DNA of 64,000 nucleotides from Luteimicrobium subarcticum (GTDB taxonomy: Bacteria > Actinomycetota > Actinomycetes > Actinomycetales > Cellulomonadaceae), in contig NZ_PGTZ01000009.1 in the NCBI RefSeq assembly GCF_002798015.1, positions 1 through 64,000 of the forward strand, read 5' to 3'. The first letter of the stretch is position 1. Each line of letters starts with the position of its first letter. This document shows, piece after piece, positions 1 to 7,705 of the stretch. Position numbers and translations under genes: made by a program. The notes below the pieces were generated by a model. That model was not told the origin of the DNA. It made no database searches and was given only the letters and a program-made list of their open reading frames with translations.

Positions 1-827
1 GCGCCGGCGATCGCGATCCCGGCATCGAGCCACGACCGTTCCCCGGTCGCCGCGAGGGCGATGTTCGCTAGAGCGCTGACTATCGCGGCCACCGCAGCCA
101 CGACCAACAACACCCCGGCGAGCGCGGTCCCGACCACCGGGATGAACGCGACCACGATCGCCAAGATCCCCGCGATCGTGGAGATCACATCGGCGATGTC
201 CGCGATGGCGGCGACGACCTTCGACCCCCAGTCGTCCCACCACGAGTCGTTCAGATCATCGTGTGACGTGATGTCGGTGATCTGCGCGATCGCGTTGTCC
301 GCAGCCCGGTCCCGGTCGGCGACCGCGGTGTCGATGTCACCCTTCGCGGCGTTCACCACACCATGGGCCGCAGTGACCTGGTCACCCGCCGCATCAGCCT
401 TGTGCTGGTAGACCGTCTTCTCGTGCGGATCGGACGCGTCGTCCGCGAGCTGCTGCCACCGGGACTTGATCCCGGTCGCGTCCGCCGACTCGTCCAGGGC
501 GGAGATCGCCTTGTTCAGGGCCGCGAGCGTGTCCGACTGGACCCGGTCGAGCACCCCCGCATAGGTGACGAGCGCGTTCCCCGCGGCCTCGTAGCGACCA
601 TGGGCTTTGCGGATGTCCGCGATGACGTCTTCCTTGCGGTCCATCACCGCATCCACCGCTTGAGAGACCGTCCCGTCCACCGACAACCGGTCCAACGCCG
701 ACGCCGCATCATCGATCGCCGTCGCGACGTCCAGGTAGTCCCGACCACCCGCCAGCACCAGCACCGGATCACCCGGCGTCGGATCGATGTCCAGACCCAC
801 CGGCGACCAGTCAGACGGACGACTCAT
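1..827 (-). CDS. T7SS-type polymorphic toxin, N-terminal part (cut by window edge)
   Basis: The ATG at 827 opens a frame that stays open to base 1, giving about 275 residues beginning MSRPSDWSPVGLDIDPTPGDP. The Asp/Pro-rich start resembles the putative type VII secretion signal domain of actinobacterial polymorphic toxins. A long charged helical region follows (about 25-190), then a WWDDWGSK motif and hydrophobic segments with Ala/Val/Ile runs. It is a close paralogue of the toxin gene at 25860-27671, so the missing 3' part probably holds a HINT domain and a toxin tip. No WXG100-like gene lies directly upstream, unlike the other locus. The shared promoter-like element lies at 848-904. The tip, and hence the activity, cannot be known from this window. 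Confidence 0.8.
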   Translation of the reverse strand, partial: MSRPSDWSPVGLDIDPTPGDPVLVLAGGRDYLDVATAIDDAASALDRLSVDGTVSQAVDAVMDRKEDVIADIRKAHGRYEAAGNALVTYAGVLDRVQSDTLAALNKAISALDESADATGIKSRWQQLADDASDPHEKTVYQHKADAAGDQVTAAHGVVNAAKGDIDTAVADRDRAADNAIAQITDITSHDDLNDSWWDDWGSKVVAAIADIADVISTIAGILAIVVAFIPVVGTALAGVLLVVAAVAAIVSALANIALAATGERSWLDAGIAIAG

Positions 828-847
828 GGCACACCCCCTTTGCCAGA

Positions 848-904
848 AGGATAGCCAGCGCGATCCGGGTGTCCATGGGCAGAAGTTCCCATGGATCACA
901 CCCG
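848..904 (-). promoter_or_regulatory. Hairpin plus -10-like element shared with the 25.5-kb toxin operon (copy 1)
   Basis: On the minus strand an 8-bp inverted repeat (TCCATGGG at 872-879, CCCATGGA at 888-895) is followed by GGACACCCGG and then CTGGCTATCCTTC (TATCCT at about 849-854), 20-25 bp before the toxin start. The same order of parts precedes the complete toxin operon at 25457-25504. Shared position and sequence suggest a common promoter with an operator palindrome. No regulator is identified. Confidence 0.5.
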
Positions 905-923
905 GTGGTGCACGGATCGGCGG

Positions 924-1196
924 TCAGGCGATGACGGTCTGCGAGAGGAACTCCTCGAGCGCGTCGAGCGCGGCCTTGTCGTCGTCGCCGTCGCCCTCGG
1001 TCGCGAGGACGACCTCGGTGCCGGGGCCGGCGCCGAGCGTCATGACGGACAGGATCGAGTCGGCCTCGAGCGGCTCCGAGTCGCCGGCCTTGCGGATCGT
1101 GACGTCGACGGGCTGCGCGCCGGCGGCCTGGACGAAGAGGGCGGCGGGGCGGGCGTGGAGGCCCTCCTCGATCTTGACGACGACGGTGCGCTCCAT
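924..1196 (-). CDS. ptsH: HPr phosphocarrier protein of the phosphotransferase system
   Basis: This 90-aa protein has normal HPr length. It relays phosphate from enzyme I to sugar-specific EIIA domains in the cytoplasm. The active-site loop reads GLHARPAALF with phospho-accepting His14, and the regulatory-serine region is ADSILSVMTLG around Ser47, followed by the Gly-rich turn GAGPG. The start is the ATG at 1196, preceded by a strong GAAGGAG ribosome-binding site. It stands alone; no enzyme I or EII gene is visible nearby. The family assignment is secure. The seryl regulation typical of Firmicutes is not assumed here. Confidence 0.93.
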   Translation of the reverse strand: MERTVVVKIEEGLHARPAALFVQAAGAQPVDVTIRKAGDSEPLEADSILSVMTLGAGPGTEVVLATEGDGDDDKAALDALEEFLSQTVIA

Positions 1197-1330
1197 GGTG
1201 TCTCCTTCAGCTGCGCTGCCGGACGGGTTCGGGCACGAGTCTGTCGCGCCCGCCCGCAGATGTCGCGCCCAGCCTAGTGGTCTGGACCACTCGAGGCGAG
1301 CACGCGCCGCGCCGCCCGGGGCGGACCCGC

Positions 1331-2662
1331 TCAGGGCTCCGGGTGCCGCGCGTCGTACGCGAGGAACCGCGGGCTCGAGCGCACGAGCAGCCCGACCACC
1401 ACGAGGCACAGGATCGACCCGACCACGACGGCCCAGGCCTCCCCCAACCAGGACGCGTTGCCGCCCGTCACGAGGTCGCCCAGGCGCGGTCCGCCCGCCA
1501 CCACGACGATGAAGACGCCCTGCAGGCGCCCGCGCATGTCGTCCGGCGTCGCGGACTGCAGGATCGTCTGGCGGAAGATCGCGCTCACCCCGTCGGACGC
1601 GCCCGCGAGCGCCAGCGCGACGCCGGCAGCGAGCAGCCCCCAGACGACGAGGTGGTCTGGTGCGGTGTTCCCGATGCCGACGAGCACGAGCCCGAACAGC
1701 AGGGTCGAGCACGCGAAGCTCAGCACGGCGACGACGACGGCGCGGCCCTGTCGGTGCACCTGCGACAGGCCACCGGAGAGCAGGCTCGCGAGGACGGACC
1801 CGATGGCGAACGCCGCGTTGAGCCACCCCGTCGTCGTCGAGCCGCCGCCGATGTAGAGGACGCCGACGGCGGGCCACACGACGCGCGGCATGGCGAGGAT
1901 CATCGCGGCGAGGTCGAGCAGGAACGTCATGCGGACGTTGGGCCGGGTACCGAGGTAGCGCAGCCCTTCCAGGACGGACGCGAGCCCGACGACCTTGCGC
2001 CTCCCGGCGGTCACGGACCGCGGGTCGGGGGCGTCACCGCCGGTCGCGACGCCCGAGGCGACGACGGGCGGCAGAGCGGGCAGCCGCCACAGCGCCCAGA
2101 GCGCGACGGTGAACAGCACGAAGTCGATCGCGTACGCCCAGGCAAAGCCCTTCGCGGCGACGAGGAACGCTCCCGCGAGCGGTCCGACGGTCAGGGCGAT
2201 GCTCATCGAGAGGGTCTGGAGCGCGTTGGCCGCGGCGAGCGAGGTCGCCGGGACGAGCCTCGGGATGATCGCGGTGCGCGCCGGGTTGTTGATCGCGAAC
2301 GCGGCCGACTGGAACGCCACGAGGACGTACAGCACCCAGACCTGGTCGAGGTGCAGGACCGCCTGCAGCAGGATCAGCCCGGTCAGCACCCACAGCGCCG
2401 ACGACGCGATGAGCGCGACCTTGCGGCGGTCGAACGCGTCGACGAGCGCGCCGCCGTAGAGGCCGAGGAGCACCAGCGGGACGAAGGCCGCGATGCCCAG
2501 GACGCCGACCGCGAACGTCGAGCTCGTGAGCGCGTACACCTGGAGGCCGACCGCGACGACCGTGAGCTGGCTTCCGAGGTTGGAGACACCCAGACCGGCC
2601 CAGAGCCGCCGGTACGCCGGGCTGAGTCGGAGCGGGGTCAGGTCGGCGAGCAGGCGTGGCAC
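1331..2662 (-). CDS. MFS transporter, EntS/MFS_3-type exporter
   Basis: A 443-aa protein with about 12 hydrophobic segments. It begins VPRLLADLTPLRLSPAYRRLWAGLGVSNLGSQLTVVAVG, typical of the EntS-like multidrug/siderophore exporter branch of the major facilitator superfamily. The loop 2-3 motif is present in the form GGALVDAFDRRKV, and NPARTAIIPRLV is characteristic of the branch. The GTG at 2662 fits the conserved N-terminus; no clear Shine-Dalgarno is seen, and a TACCCT hexamer about 10 bp upstream would allow a leaderless start. It is monocistronic. The substrate is unknown. Confidence 0.85.
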   Translation of the reverse strand: MPRLLADLTPLRLSPAYRRLWAGLGVSNLGSQLTVVAVGLQVYALTSSTFAVGVLGIAAFVPLVLLGLYGGALVDAFDRRKVALIASSALWVLTGLILLQAVLHLDQVWVLYVLVAFQSAAFAINNPARTAIIPRLVPATSLAAANALQTLSMSIALTVGPLAGAFLVAAKGFAWAYAIDFVLFTVALWALWRLPALPPVVASGVATGGDAPDPRSVTAGRRKVVGLASVLEGLRYLGTRPNVRMTFLLDLAAMILAMPRVVWPAVGVLYIGGGSTTTGWLNAAFAIGSVLASLLSGGLSQVHRQGRAVVVAVLSFACSTLLFGLVLVGIGNTAPDHLVVWGLLAAGVALALAGASDGVSAIFRQTILQSATPDDMRGRLQGVFIVVVAGGPRLGDLVTGGNASWLGEAWAVVVGSILCLVVVGLLVRSSPRFLAYDARHPEP

Positions 2663-2766
2663 TCGGACAAGGGTACGCGGGCGATCGAACCGATTCGTGC
2701 GCGGTTCGCGTGACAGGCACAGGTGACCGACCGACGCAATCGGACGAAGAACCTCGAATCCTCCCC

Positions 2767-2796
2767 TTGTTCTCACAGCGGGCTCACCGCTAACGT
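2767..2796 (+). promoter_or_regulatory. Possible sigma70-type promoter for the secreted-protein gene
   Basis: TTGTTC (2767-2772) and TAACGT (2791-2796) are separated by 18 bp, about 110 bp upstream of the ATG at 2908. This is a consensus-like match only; the interval 2663-2907 otherwise shows no gene. Confidence 0.3.
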
Positions 2797-2907
2797 CGGT
2801 TTATCGCAGGGCCGCGAACAAACGGATCTCCGCATCACCGGCGATCGGTCGGGGTCCTCGTGCGGCGCCCCGTCGGGTGTCGCCCCTCTCGCACCCAGGA
2901 GCACTCC

Positions 2908-3276
2908 ATGAAGCGCACCCTGATCCGCCTCGCCGTCGCGGCGGCCGCCGTCGGCCTCACCGTGGCGATCCCCGCCGGCGCCGAGGCCGGTTCGCTGCAC
3001 TACTACAACCAGTACTACGGGAGCACCAAGATCTGCACCCTCGCCGCAGCTGCGGACGGCAGCGGGACGTACGTCTACCCGTACCAGTGCCCCAAGGTCG
3101 AAGCTCGTCTCACCTACCGCACCGCCGCCGGCAGCGTGGGCTACGTGTACAGCGCCTACGGGTCCGGACCGCAGTCGGCGAAGTCCCCCGGCTCGTTCGT
3201 GACCGTCACCGGGCACCACGCGCGCGGCGGTTCGGACAGCATCAACGGCAGCTTCGTCTCCGTCAGCACCAGCTGA
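2908..3276 (+). CDS. Small secreted protein of unknown function
   Basis: 122 aa. A Lys/Arg start and a long Ala/Val core ending ...IPAGAEAGS form a standard Sec signal peptide with likely cleavage near residue 26. The mature part of about 95 aa is rich in Tyr, Ser and Gly (LHYYNQYYGS, GTYVYPYQ, GYVYSAYGS) and has two cysteines (KICTL and YQCPK) that could form a disulfide. The CCAGGAG site upstream supports the ATG at 2908. A perfect 16-bp hairpin follows the stop. I recognise no family; a small secreted beta-sheet protein or bacteriocin-like peptide is possible but unproven. Confidence 0.7.
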   Translation: MKRTLIRLAVAAAAVGLTVAIPAGAEAGSLHYYNQYYGSTKICTLAAAADGSGTYVYPYQCPKVEARLTYRTAAGSVGYVYSAYGSGPQSAKSPGSFVTVTGHHARGGSDSINGSFVSVSTS

Positions 3277-3290
3277 GCGCACCGCCCCAC

Positions 3291-3329
3291 GAGGTCCGCC
3301 GCGGGCGTCGCAGGCCCGCGGCGGACCTC
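3291..3329 (+). terminator. Intergenic hairpin, probable terminator
   Basis: A perfect 16-bp inverted repeat (arms 3291-3306 and 3314-3329, 7-nt loop, arm GAGGTCCGCCGCGGGC) sits just after the small secreted protein. It has no T-tract, as is usual in very GC-rich actinobacteria. It lies 27 bp before the next gene and may separate the two transcripts. Confidence 0.6.
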
Positions 3330-3356
3330 ACCCCTCGCACCAGGAGGAGCGCCACC

Positions 3357-3959
3357 ATGATGCCCGCCACCCGACGCCCGTGCGTCCGCCGCTCCCTTAG
3401 CCGTCCCGCGCTCGCGCTGGGCGTGACGTTCGTCCTCGCCACCGCGCTCGCGGCGTGCAGCGGCTCCGCGCCGCCCGCCGACCCGTGGGCCGCAGACTTC
3501 GCTGCCGCACGGACGGACCCCGCCACGACCGTCGAGCAGCGCGCAGTCCTGGCCGACGACCGCGTCACGACCGACGAGTTCGACCGGCTCAAGGCGGAGT
3601 TCGTCCGGTGCGTCGACGCGGCCGGGTACCGGGTGGAGTACGTCGACGACGAGCAGTTCACGCTCAGCGGCTTCACGGACGACGCCGACGGAGCGAAGGC
3701 CGAGGACGCGATGACGCAGTGTCGTGCCCGCACCCTCGGGCCTGCGGAGACGCTCTACACCAGCGTCCGGCAGAACCCCGGCCGCGTGGACGCGCAGGCG
3801 CTCGACGACCTCATCGCCGGCTGCATGGTCCGCAGCGGGCTGGTCGCCGACCTCGACGGCTCGCAGTTCCGCGCACGGTTCGAGCACCCCACCTGGGATC
3901 CTGACGACCCTCGGTACACGACGTGCCTGCGGACCCCCGGCGGAGCGCCCACGCCGTGA
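3357..3959 (+). CDS. Putative lipoprotein, unknown function
   Basis: 200 aa. An Arg-rich N-terminus (TRRPCVRRSLSRPALALG) and a hydrophobic core ending LATALAAC give a lipobox, with the modified cysteine around residue 36. The outer part contains further cysteines in the contexts RCVDAAGY, QCRART, GCMVRSG and TCLRTP, so two disulfides are likely, and it is acidic. Two ATGs occur in tandem (3357 and 3360); CAGGAGGAG supplies the ribosome-binding site. This pattern of Cys spaced along an acidic helical lipoprotein occurs in many actinobacterial hypothetical proteins. No enzymatic motif is seen. Confidence 0.75.
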   Translation: MMPATRRPCVRRSLSRPALALGVTFVLATALAACSGSAPPADPWAADFAAARTDPATTVEQRAVLADDRVTTDEFDRLKAEFVRCVDAAGYRVEYVDDEQFTLSGFTDDADGAKAEDAMTQCRARTLGPAETLYTSVRQNPGRVDAQALDDLIAGCMVRSGLVADLDGSQFRARFEHPTWDPDDPRYTTCLRTPGGAPTP

Positions 3960-3983
3960 CGCGCCCCGCGCCGCCGGACCGCG

Positions 3984-5057
3984 TCAGCCGACCGCTGCTC
4001 CGAAGACCGCCCCCAGCACGTACGTGACCGCGCCCGCCGCGAACCCGATCACGAGCTGACGCAGCCCGCGGGTCAGCGGGGACGTCCCCGACAGCAGGCC
4101 GACGACCGCGCCCGTGCCCAGCAGCGCGATCCCGACGAGCGCCGAGGCGAGCACGACGGCACCCAGACCACCCATGCCGAACAGATACGGCAGCACCGGG
4201 ATCACCGCCCCGGACGCGAAGAAGCAGAAGCTCGACACGGCGGCCCCCCAGGCGGTCCCGTGCGTCTCGAGGTCGTCGTCGACGGGCGCGGGCGCCAGGA
4301 CGGTGCGGTCCGTCCACGTGCCGATCATCTCGGCGGCGTGGGCGTCGGCGTCCTCGGCGCTCATGCCCCGCGCCCGGTACACCAGCGCGAGCTCGTTGCG
4401 GTCGACGTCCAGGTCCGGGAGCGAGGCGGCGGCCTCCACGCTCGGCGTCGACGCCTCGAGCAGCTCCCGCTGCGAGCGCACCGACACGTACTCCCCCGCG
4501 CCCATCGAGAAGGCGCCCGCGAGCAGACCCGACAGGCCTGTGAGCAGCACGACCTGCCGGTCCACACCGCTCGCGCCCACGCCCAGCACGAGCGCGAGGT
4601 TCGACACCAGGCCGTCGTTCGCCCCGAAGACCGCCGCCCGGAACGACCCCGAGAGCCGGTTGCGCCCCCGCTCCGCGAGCCCGCGCACGACCTCCTCGTG
4701 GATGCGCTCGTCCGCGGCCATCTGGGGCGTCGCGTCGGCGTCCGTCGCGTACTCCGAGCGCGACTCCGCGCGCTGCGCGAGCGCGAGCACGAACACCCCG
4801 CCGAAGCGACGGGCCATGACCCCCAGGAACCGTGTGCGCCAGTCACCCCGGCGCGGCGGGCCGACCTGGTCGCCCAGCAGGTCCAGCCAGTGCTGCTCGT
4901 GCCGACCCTCCGCGTCCGCGAGCGCCAGCAGGATGTCGCGCTCCTCGCCGGTGCGCCGGCTCGCCAGGTCGCGGTAGACCGCGGCCTCCGCCCGCTCGTC
5001 CGCGAGGTAGCCGCGCCAGCGCGCGAGCGTCCGACGGTCCGGTGTCCTGTTCGTCAC
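3984..5057 (-). CDS. VIT1/CCC1 family metal transporter with N-terminal ferritin-like domain
   Basis: 357 aa. Residues 1-140 form a rubrerythrin/ferritin-like helical domain (RAEAAVYRDLASRRTGEERDILLALADAEGRHEQHW) carrying possible metal-ligand Glu/His residues. Residues 145-357 are a CCC1/VIT1 transporter: FGANDGLVSNLALVLGVG, then LSGLLAGAFSMGAGEYVSVRSQRE, a cytosolic loop, and three C-terminal membrane segments. The family moves iron or manganese across membranes; the fused ferritin-like domain suggests iron. The GTG at 5057 is chosen because it gives the family-typical N-terminus (VTNRTPDRRTLARWRGYLADERAEA). It is convergent with the lipoprotein gene and divergent from the 5184 gene. Confidence 0.88.
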   Translation of the reverse strand: MTNRTPDRRTLARWRGYLADERAEAAVYRDLASRRTGEERDILLALADAEGRHEQHWLDLLGDQVGPPRRGDWRTRFLGVMARRFGGVFVLALAQRAESRSEYATDADATPQMAADERIHEEVVRGLAERGRNRLSGSFRAAVFGANDGLVSNLALVLGVGASGVDRQVVLLTGLSGLLAGAFSMGAGEYVSVRSQRELLEASTPSVEAAASLPDLDVDRNELALVYRARGMSAEDADAHAAEMIGTWTDRTVLAPAPVDDDLETHGTAWGAAVSSFCFFASGAVIPVLPYLFGMGGLGAVVLASALVGIALLGTGAVVGLLSGTSPLTRGLRQLVIGFAAGAVTYVLGAVFGAAVG

Positions 5058-5183
5058 CCGTCCAGTGTCCCGGGGACGGCCGGCGGAATCCTTCGGGAAG
5101 GCGAACTCCACCGTCCGGACGACCAGCCCGCACGGACGCGGGTGACCGTGCACGGGCAGGCACCCCTGTGGAAGGGTCGAGGC

Positions 5184-6008
5184 ATGACGCTGCTCGAGGA
5201 CAGCCCCTGGAACTACCCCGGCCGCGCCACGACCGTGCCGGGACTCCTCACCCGCGACGGCTTCCGGACGTTCGCGGGCATCGACACGGACGACGTCGCC
5301 CGGACCCGGCTCAGCCAGGGCGGCCCCTTCGGCGGGCGCACGCTCGCGGACGTCCTCGCCGAGCAGCGCCGCACCCCCGTGACGGGACGGTTCCCGCTCG
5401 TGCTCGTGGGCGCGGACGCCGACCCCGACCGGCTGCGCGAGAAGCTCGTCGCGGCGGGCCGCGAGCCCGTCGTCCCGATGCTGCTCGGCGTGCTCGACGG
5501 GTGCGCCTCGGCGTTCGTCGCGGGCGTCCACCCGCTCGGCTACGTGCCCGAGGCCGTCCGCCGCGCGCCCGGCGAGCGGCTCGGCGTCGTCGTCGCGCTC
5601 CTGAGCCGCGGCCAGCTCGCCGCCGTCGTCGCGACGAAGGTCCGGGTCACGGTGCGCGACGCGACCGGCATGCTCACCGTCCACGGCGCCCCCTGGCAGG
5701 ACCGGCGCGGGGCCGCGCGGCTCTACGACACCGACGCGGGCGTGCTCGCGCGCGACGGCGTGCCCGTCGGCTTCGGGGCGCAGTCCGACGCGCTCGCCGC
5801 GTGGCCGGTCGAGGTCCGCGAGCTCGTCAGCCGCGAGACCGGCCTCGGGCTGCACCAGGTGACCGTGCCGCGCAGCGTCATGCCGCGCCTCGCCGCCGAC
5901 CCCGCGCTCCGGTTCCAGGTGCGCGTCCTCCTGCGCGACCTGGGGGCGTCCGTACCGAGCGGGCTCGACGACCTGCGCCCGACCGTCGGGCTGCCCGTCA
6001 GCTCGTGA
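5184..6008 (+). CDS. Hypothetical cytoplasmic protein
   Basis: 274 aa, soluble, with no signal peptide or membrane segment. It begins MTLLEDSPWNYPGRATTVPGLLTRDGFRTFAGIDTDDVARTRL and contains a recognisable alternating alpha/beta pattern (FPLVLVGADADPDRLREKLVAAGREPVVPMLLGVLDG) and a C-terminal helical part. I do not recognise the family. Actinobacterial codon usage is uniform across the reading frame. Its last 11 bp overlap the 3' end of the convergent carbamoyltransferase-like gene. The ATG at 5184 is supported by GGAAGGG upstream. Confidence 0.65.
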   Translation: MTLLEDSPWNYPGRATTVPGLLTRDGFRTFAGIDTDDVARTRLSQGGPFGGRTLADVLAEQRRTPVTGRFPLVLVGADADPDRLREKLVAAGREPVVPMLLGVLDGCASAFVAGVHPLGYVPEAVRRAPGERLGVVVALLSRGQLAAVVATKVRVTVRDATGMLTVHGAPWQDRRGAARLYDTDAGVLARDGVPVGFGAQSDALAAWPVEVRELVSRETGLGLHQVTVPRSVMPRLAADPALRFQVRVLLRDLGASVPSGLDDLRPTVGLPVSS

Positions 6009-6843
6009 GGCAGTGCGCGAGCACCGCCTGCTGCACGGGCAGCAGCGACGCCTTGAACGCGTGCCCGACGAAGGCAGCGCTCGCGAGCGCGTCGGACGAG
6101 ACCTCCCGCCCGCGGACGAACGGCGGGCACGGCGCGAGGCGCACGCCCTCCGGGGCGCGGGCCAGGAGGTCCGCGGTGACCTGGGACGGAGCGAGGACCG
6201 CTGCGTGCTCGCCGGGCGCATCGGTCAGCACGACGTCGGCGCGCGTGACCGCGTCGGCCAGGTCGTCCGTCCAGCGCACGCCGGGCGGGAGGTCGCGCGT
6301 CCGGAGGTCGGCCGGGCAGCACTGCACGAGGTCCAGGCCGAGCAGCTGCGCAGCTCCCTGCCACGCGCGGGCGACGTTCCCGTCCCCGCCGACGAACAGG
6401 AACCGCAGGCGGCGGACGTCCGCCGTCCGGGACAGCGCGTAGAGGTCGGACAGCACCTCGCACGGGTGGTCGTCGGCGGTCATCGCGTTGACGACGGGCA
6501 GGACGTCGGGGGCCGCGAGCCCCGCGAGCACGGCCGGGTCGTGGTGGCGCACCACGAGGACGTCCGCCCACGCCGCCAGGTACGCCGCGACGTCCGCGAG
6601 CGCCTCCGGTTTGTCGAGGGTCTCGGGCGGGAACGTCACCGGTTGGAGCCCCATGAGCGCCGCGCCGCGCTCGAACGACACCCGGGTGCGCAGGCTCGAC
6701 GGCGGGAAGAACAGCACCGCGCACCCGTCGACCCGCGGGCCTGCGCCCGCCTCGAACGTGGCGGCGAGGCGGAACACCTCGTCGACGTCGTCGGCGGACC
6801 AGTCGGTCAGACGCAGCAGGTGGCGCACCGTCGGTGAGGTCAC
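5998..6843 (-). CDS. Ornithine/aspartate carbamoyltransferase-like protein with altered motifs
   Basis: 281 aa from the GTG at 6843 (an alternative GTG at 6864 adds 7 residues). The fold signature is clear: N-terminal RHLLRLTDWSADDVDEVF, carbamoyl-phosphate loop SSLRTRVSFE (usual form S-T-R-T-R), HPCEVLSDL (usual HPxQxLxD) and a C-terminal PCPPFVRGREVSSD where ornithine enzymes have HCLPxxxGxEV. Thus the Gln of HPxQ is Glu and the HCLP motif has no His and an altered Cys-Leu-Pro. It is shorter than typical OTCases (310-340 aa). The GTG overlaps the YoeB stop by 4 bp, implying translational coupling. It may carbamoylate another amine or be non-catalytic. No arginine genes are adjacent. Confidence 0.75.
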   Translation of the reverse strand: MTSPTVRHLLRLTDWSADDVDEVFRLAATFEAGAGPRVDGCAVLFFPPSSLRTRVSFERGAALMGLQPVTFPPETLDKPEALADVAAYLAAWADVLVVRHHDPAVLAGLAAPDVLPVVNAMTADDHPCEVLSDLYALSRTADVRRLRFLFVGGDGNVARAWQGAAQLLGLDLVQCCPADLRTRDLPPGVRWTDDLADAVTRADVVLTDAPGEHAAVLAPSQVTADLLARAPEGVRLAPCPPFVRGREVSSDALASAAFVGHAFKASLLPVQQAVLAHCLTS

Positions 6844-7100
6844 CGGCCGTAGTGGTAGCGGCACGCGGCGATGCGGACCTCACCGTCGACGACCTTGTAG
6901 ACGAGGCGGTGCTCATCCGTGATGCGGCGCGACCAGTACCCCGCGAAGTCGTGCTTGAGCGGCTCCGGCTTGCCGATGCCTTCGTTGCCGTTGCGGACGA
7001 CGTCCTCGATCAGCGCATTGACGCGACGAAGGGTCTTGCGGTCCTGCAGCTGCCACCAGAGGTAGTCGTCCCACGCGTTGGTATCCCAGACGAGCCGCAC
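6840..7100 (-). CDS. yoeB: YoeB/Txe-family toxin (RelE-like ribosome-dependent mRNA endonuclease)
   Basis: 86 aa. Sequence WDDYLWWQLQDRKTLRRVNALIEDVVRN..GIGKPEPLKHDFAGYWSRRITDEHRLVYKV..RYHYGR matches YoeB closely, including the Glu and Arg positions of the active site and the C-terminal His/Tyr (RYHYGR) used for cleavage. Family members cut mRNA in the ribosomal A site. The gene starts at a GTG (7100), 3 bp after the antitoxin stop, so both are on one transcript. The downstream carbamoyltransferase-like gene overlaps its stop. Confidence 0.93.
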   Translation of the reverse strand: MRLVWDTNAWDDYLWWQLQDRKTLRRVNALIEDVVRNGNEGIGKPEPLKHDFAGYWSRRITDEHRLVYKVVDGEVRIAACRYHYGR

Positions 7101-7103
7101 GGG

Positions 7104-7361
7104 TCAGTCAGCGGGGAGCAGGTCGTGGGACTTCCCGGAGCCGGCTTCCAGGCGCTCCATCGCATCGAGCAGGCGCCGCGCGTTCGCGGGCGACCGCATG
7201 AGGTGCGCCGTCTCCCGCAGGGACTCGAACTCGTCGAGCGCGACGATGACGACCGGGTCATGACCGGCCCGGGTGACGATGACCTCGACGCGGTCGTCGA
7301 CCACGGAGTCCAGCACCTCCGCGTAGCGCGCCCGCGACTCGGTGTAGCTCATGGTCCTCAT
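7104..7361 (-). CDS. yefM: YefM/RelB-family antitoxin (Phd/YefM superfamily)
   Basis: 85 aa. MRTMSYTESRARYAEVLDSVVDDRVEVIVTRAGHDPVVIVALDEFESLRETAHLMRSPANARRLLDAMERLEAG follows the YefM pattern: DNA-binding Phd/YefM N-terminus, then an acidic, probably disordered tail that covers the toxin. The ATG at 7361 is preferred over the second ATG at 7352 because GGAGGAGATC lies at the right distance from it. It neutralises YoeB and represses its own operon with the toxin as co-repressor. Confidence 0.92.
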   Translation of the reverse strand: MRTMSYTESRARYAEVLDSVVDDRVEVIVTRAGHDPVVIVALDEFESLRETAHLMRSPANARRLLDAMERLEAGSGKSHDLLPAD

Positions 7362-7384
7362 GGCGAGATCTCCTCCGACAGCCC

Positions 7385-7400
7385 GTACAGAAAAGCGTAC
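7385..7400 (-). promoter_or_regulatory. Probable YefM-YoeB operator (two GTAC cores, 12 bp apart)
   Basis: Two GTAC cores at 7385-7388 and 7397-7400, centre to centre 12 bp, lie 24-39 bp upstream of the antitoxin start. In Escherichia coli the yefM-yoeB operator uses TGTACA cores with the same 12-bp spacing. The minus strand reads GGTACGCTTTTCTGTACG. Binding is inferred. Confidence 0.5.
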
Positions 7401-7486
7401 CGGATGCGTCGAGGGGCGTGGTGTCAGCTGGGACGGGGCGCTCACCGTCGTCCACGCACAACATGAGCCGTCCGGGTCGCGAGGCG

Positions 7487-7705
7487 TCAGACCTCGGGTG
7501 CACACACCCCGTCCACGCAGACGGGGGCGTCGGGAGTGTCGAGCACCACGAACGGCGCCGCGGCGAAGACGCCCACCGTCTTCGCCGCGGCGCCGTGCTC
7601 AGGGGCGGCCGGGGCGTCGGCCCCGGCCGGTGCGGTCGTCGTCGCGTCGTCCGCGGACGGGACCGGGCCTGCGGCGGGCACCTCGGCGGACACCGGGGCG
7701 GTCAC
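7487..7705 (-). CDS. 72-aa protein with CVDGVC motif, coupled to DsbA-like gene
   Basis: The GTG at 7705 overlaps the TGA of the DsbA-like gene in a GTGA arrangement. The frame encodes an Ala/Pro/Thr-rich, low-complexity N-terminal half followed by GVFAAAPFVVLDTPDAPVCVDGVCAPEV. The C-terminal Cys-x4-Cys near the end is striking next to a thiol oxidoreductase and could be a substrate, a mixed-disulfide partner or a small metal/redox peptide. I recognise no family. The coding call rests on the overlap and on the non-random C-terminal half, so it is moderate. Confidence 0.5.
   Translation of the reverse strand: MTAPVSAEVPAAGPVPSADDATTTAPAGADAPAAPEHGAAAKTVGVFAAAPFVVLDTPDAPVCVDGVCAPEV

Noticed and set aside
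2740-2770. GGTTCGA-like sequence as a tRNA T-loop
   Set aside because: No acceptor stem, D-arm or anticodon arm could be paired around it.
5058-5183. Divergent region before the 5184 gene, searched for a riboswitch or promoter
   Set aside because: Only a generic GC-rich sequence; no conserved structure found.
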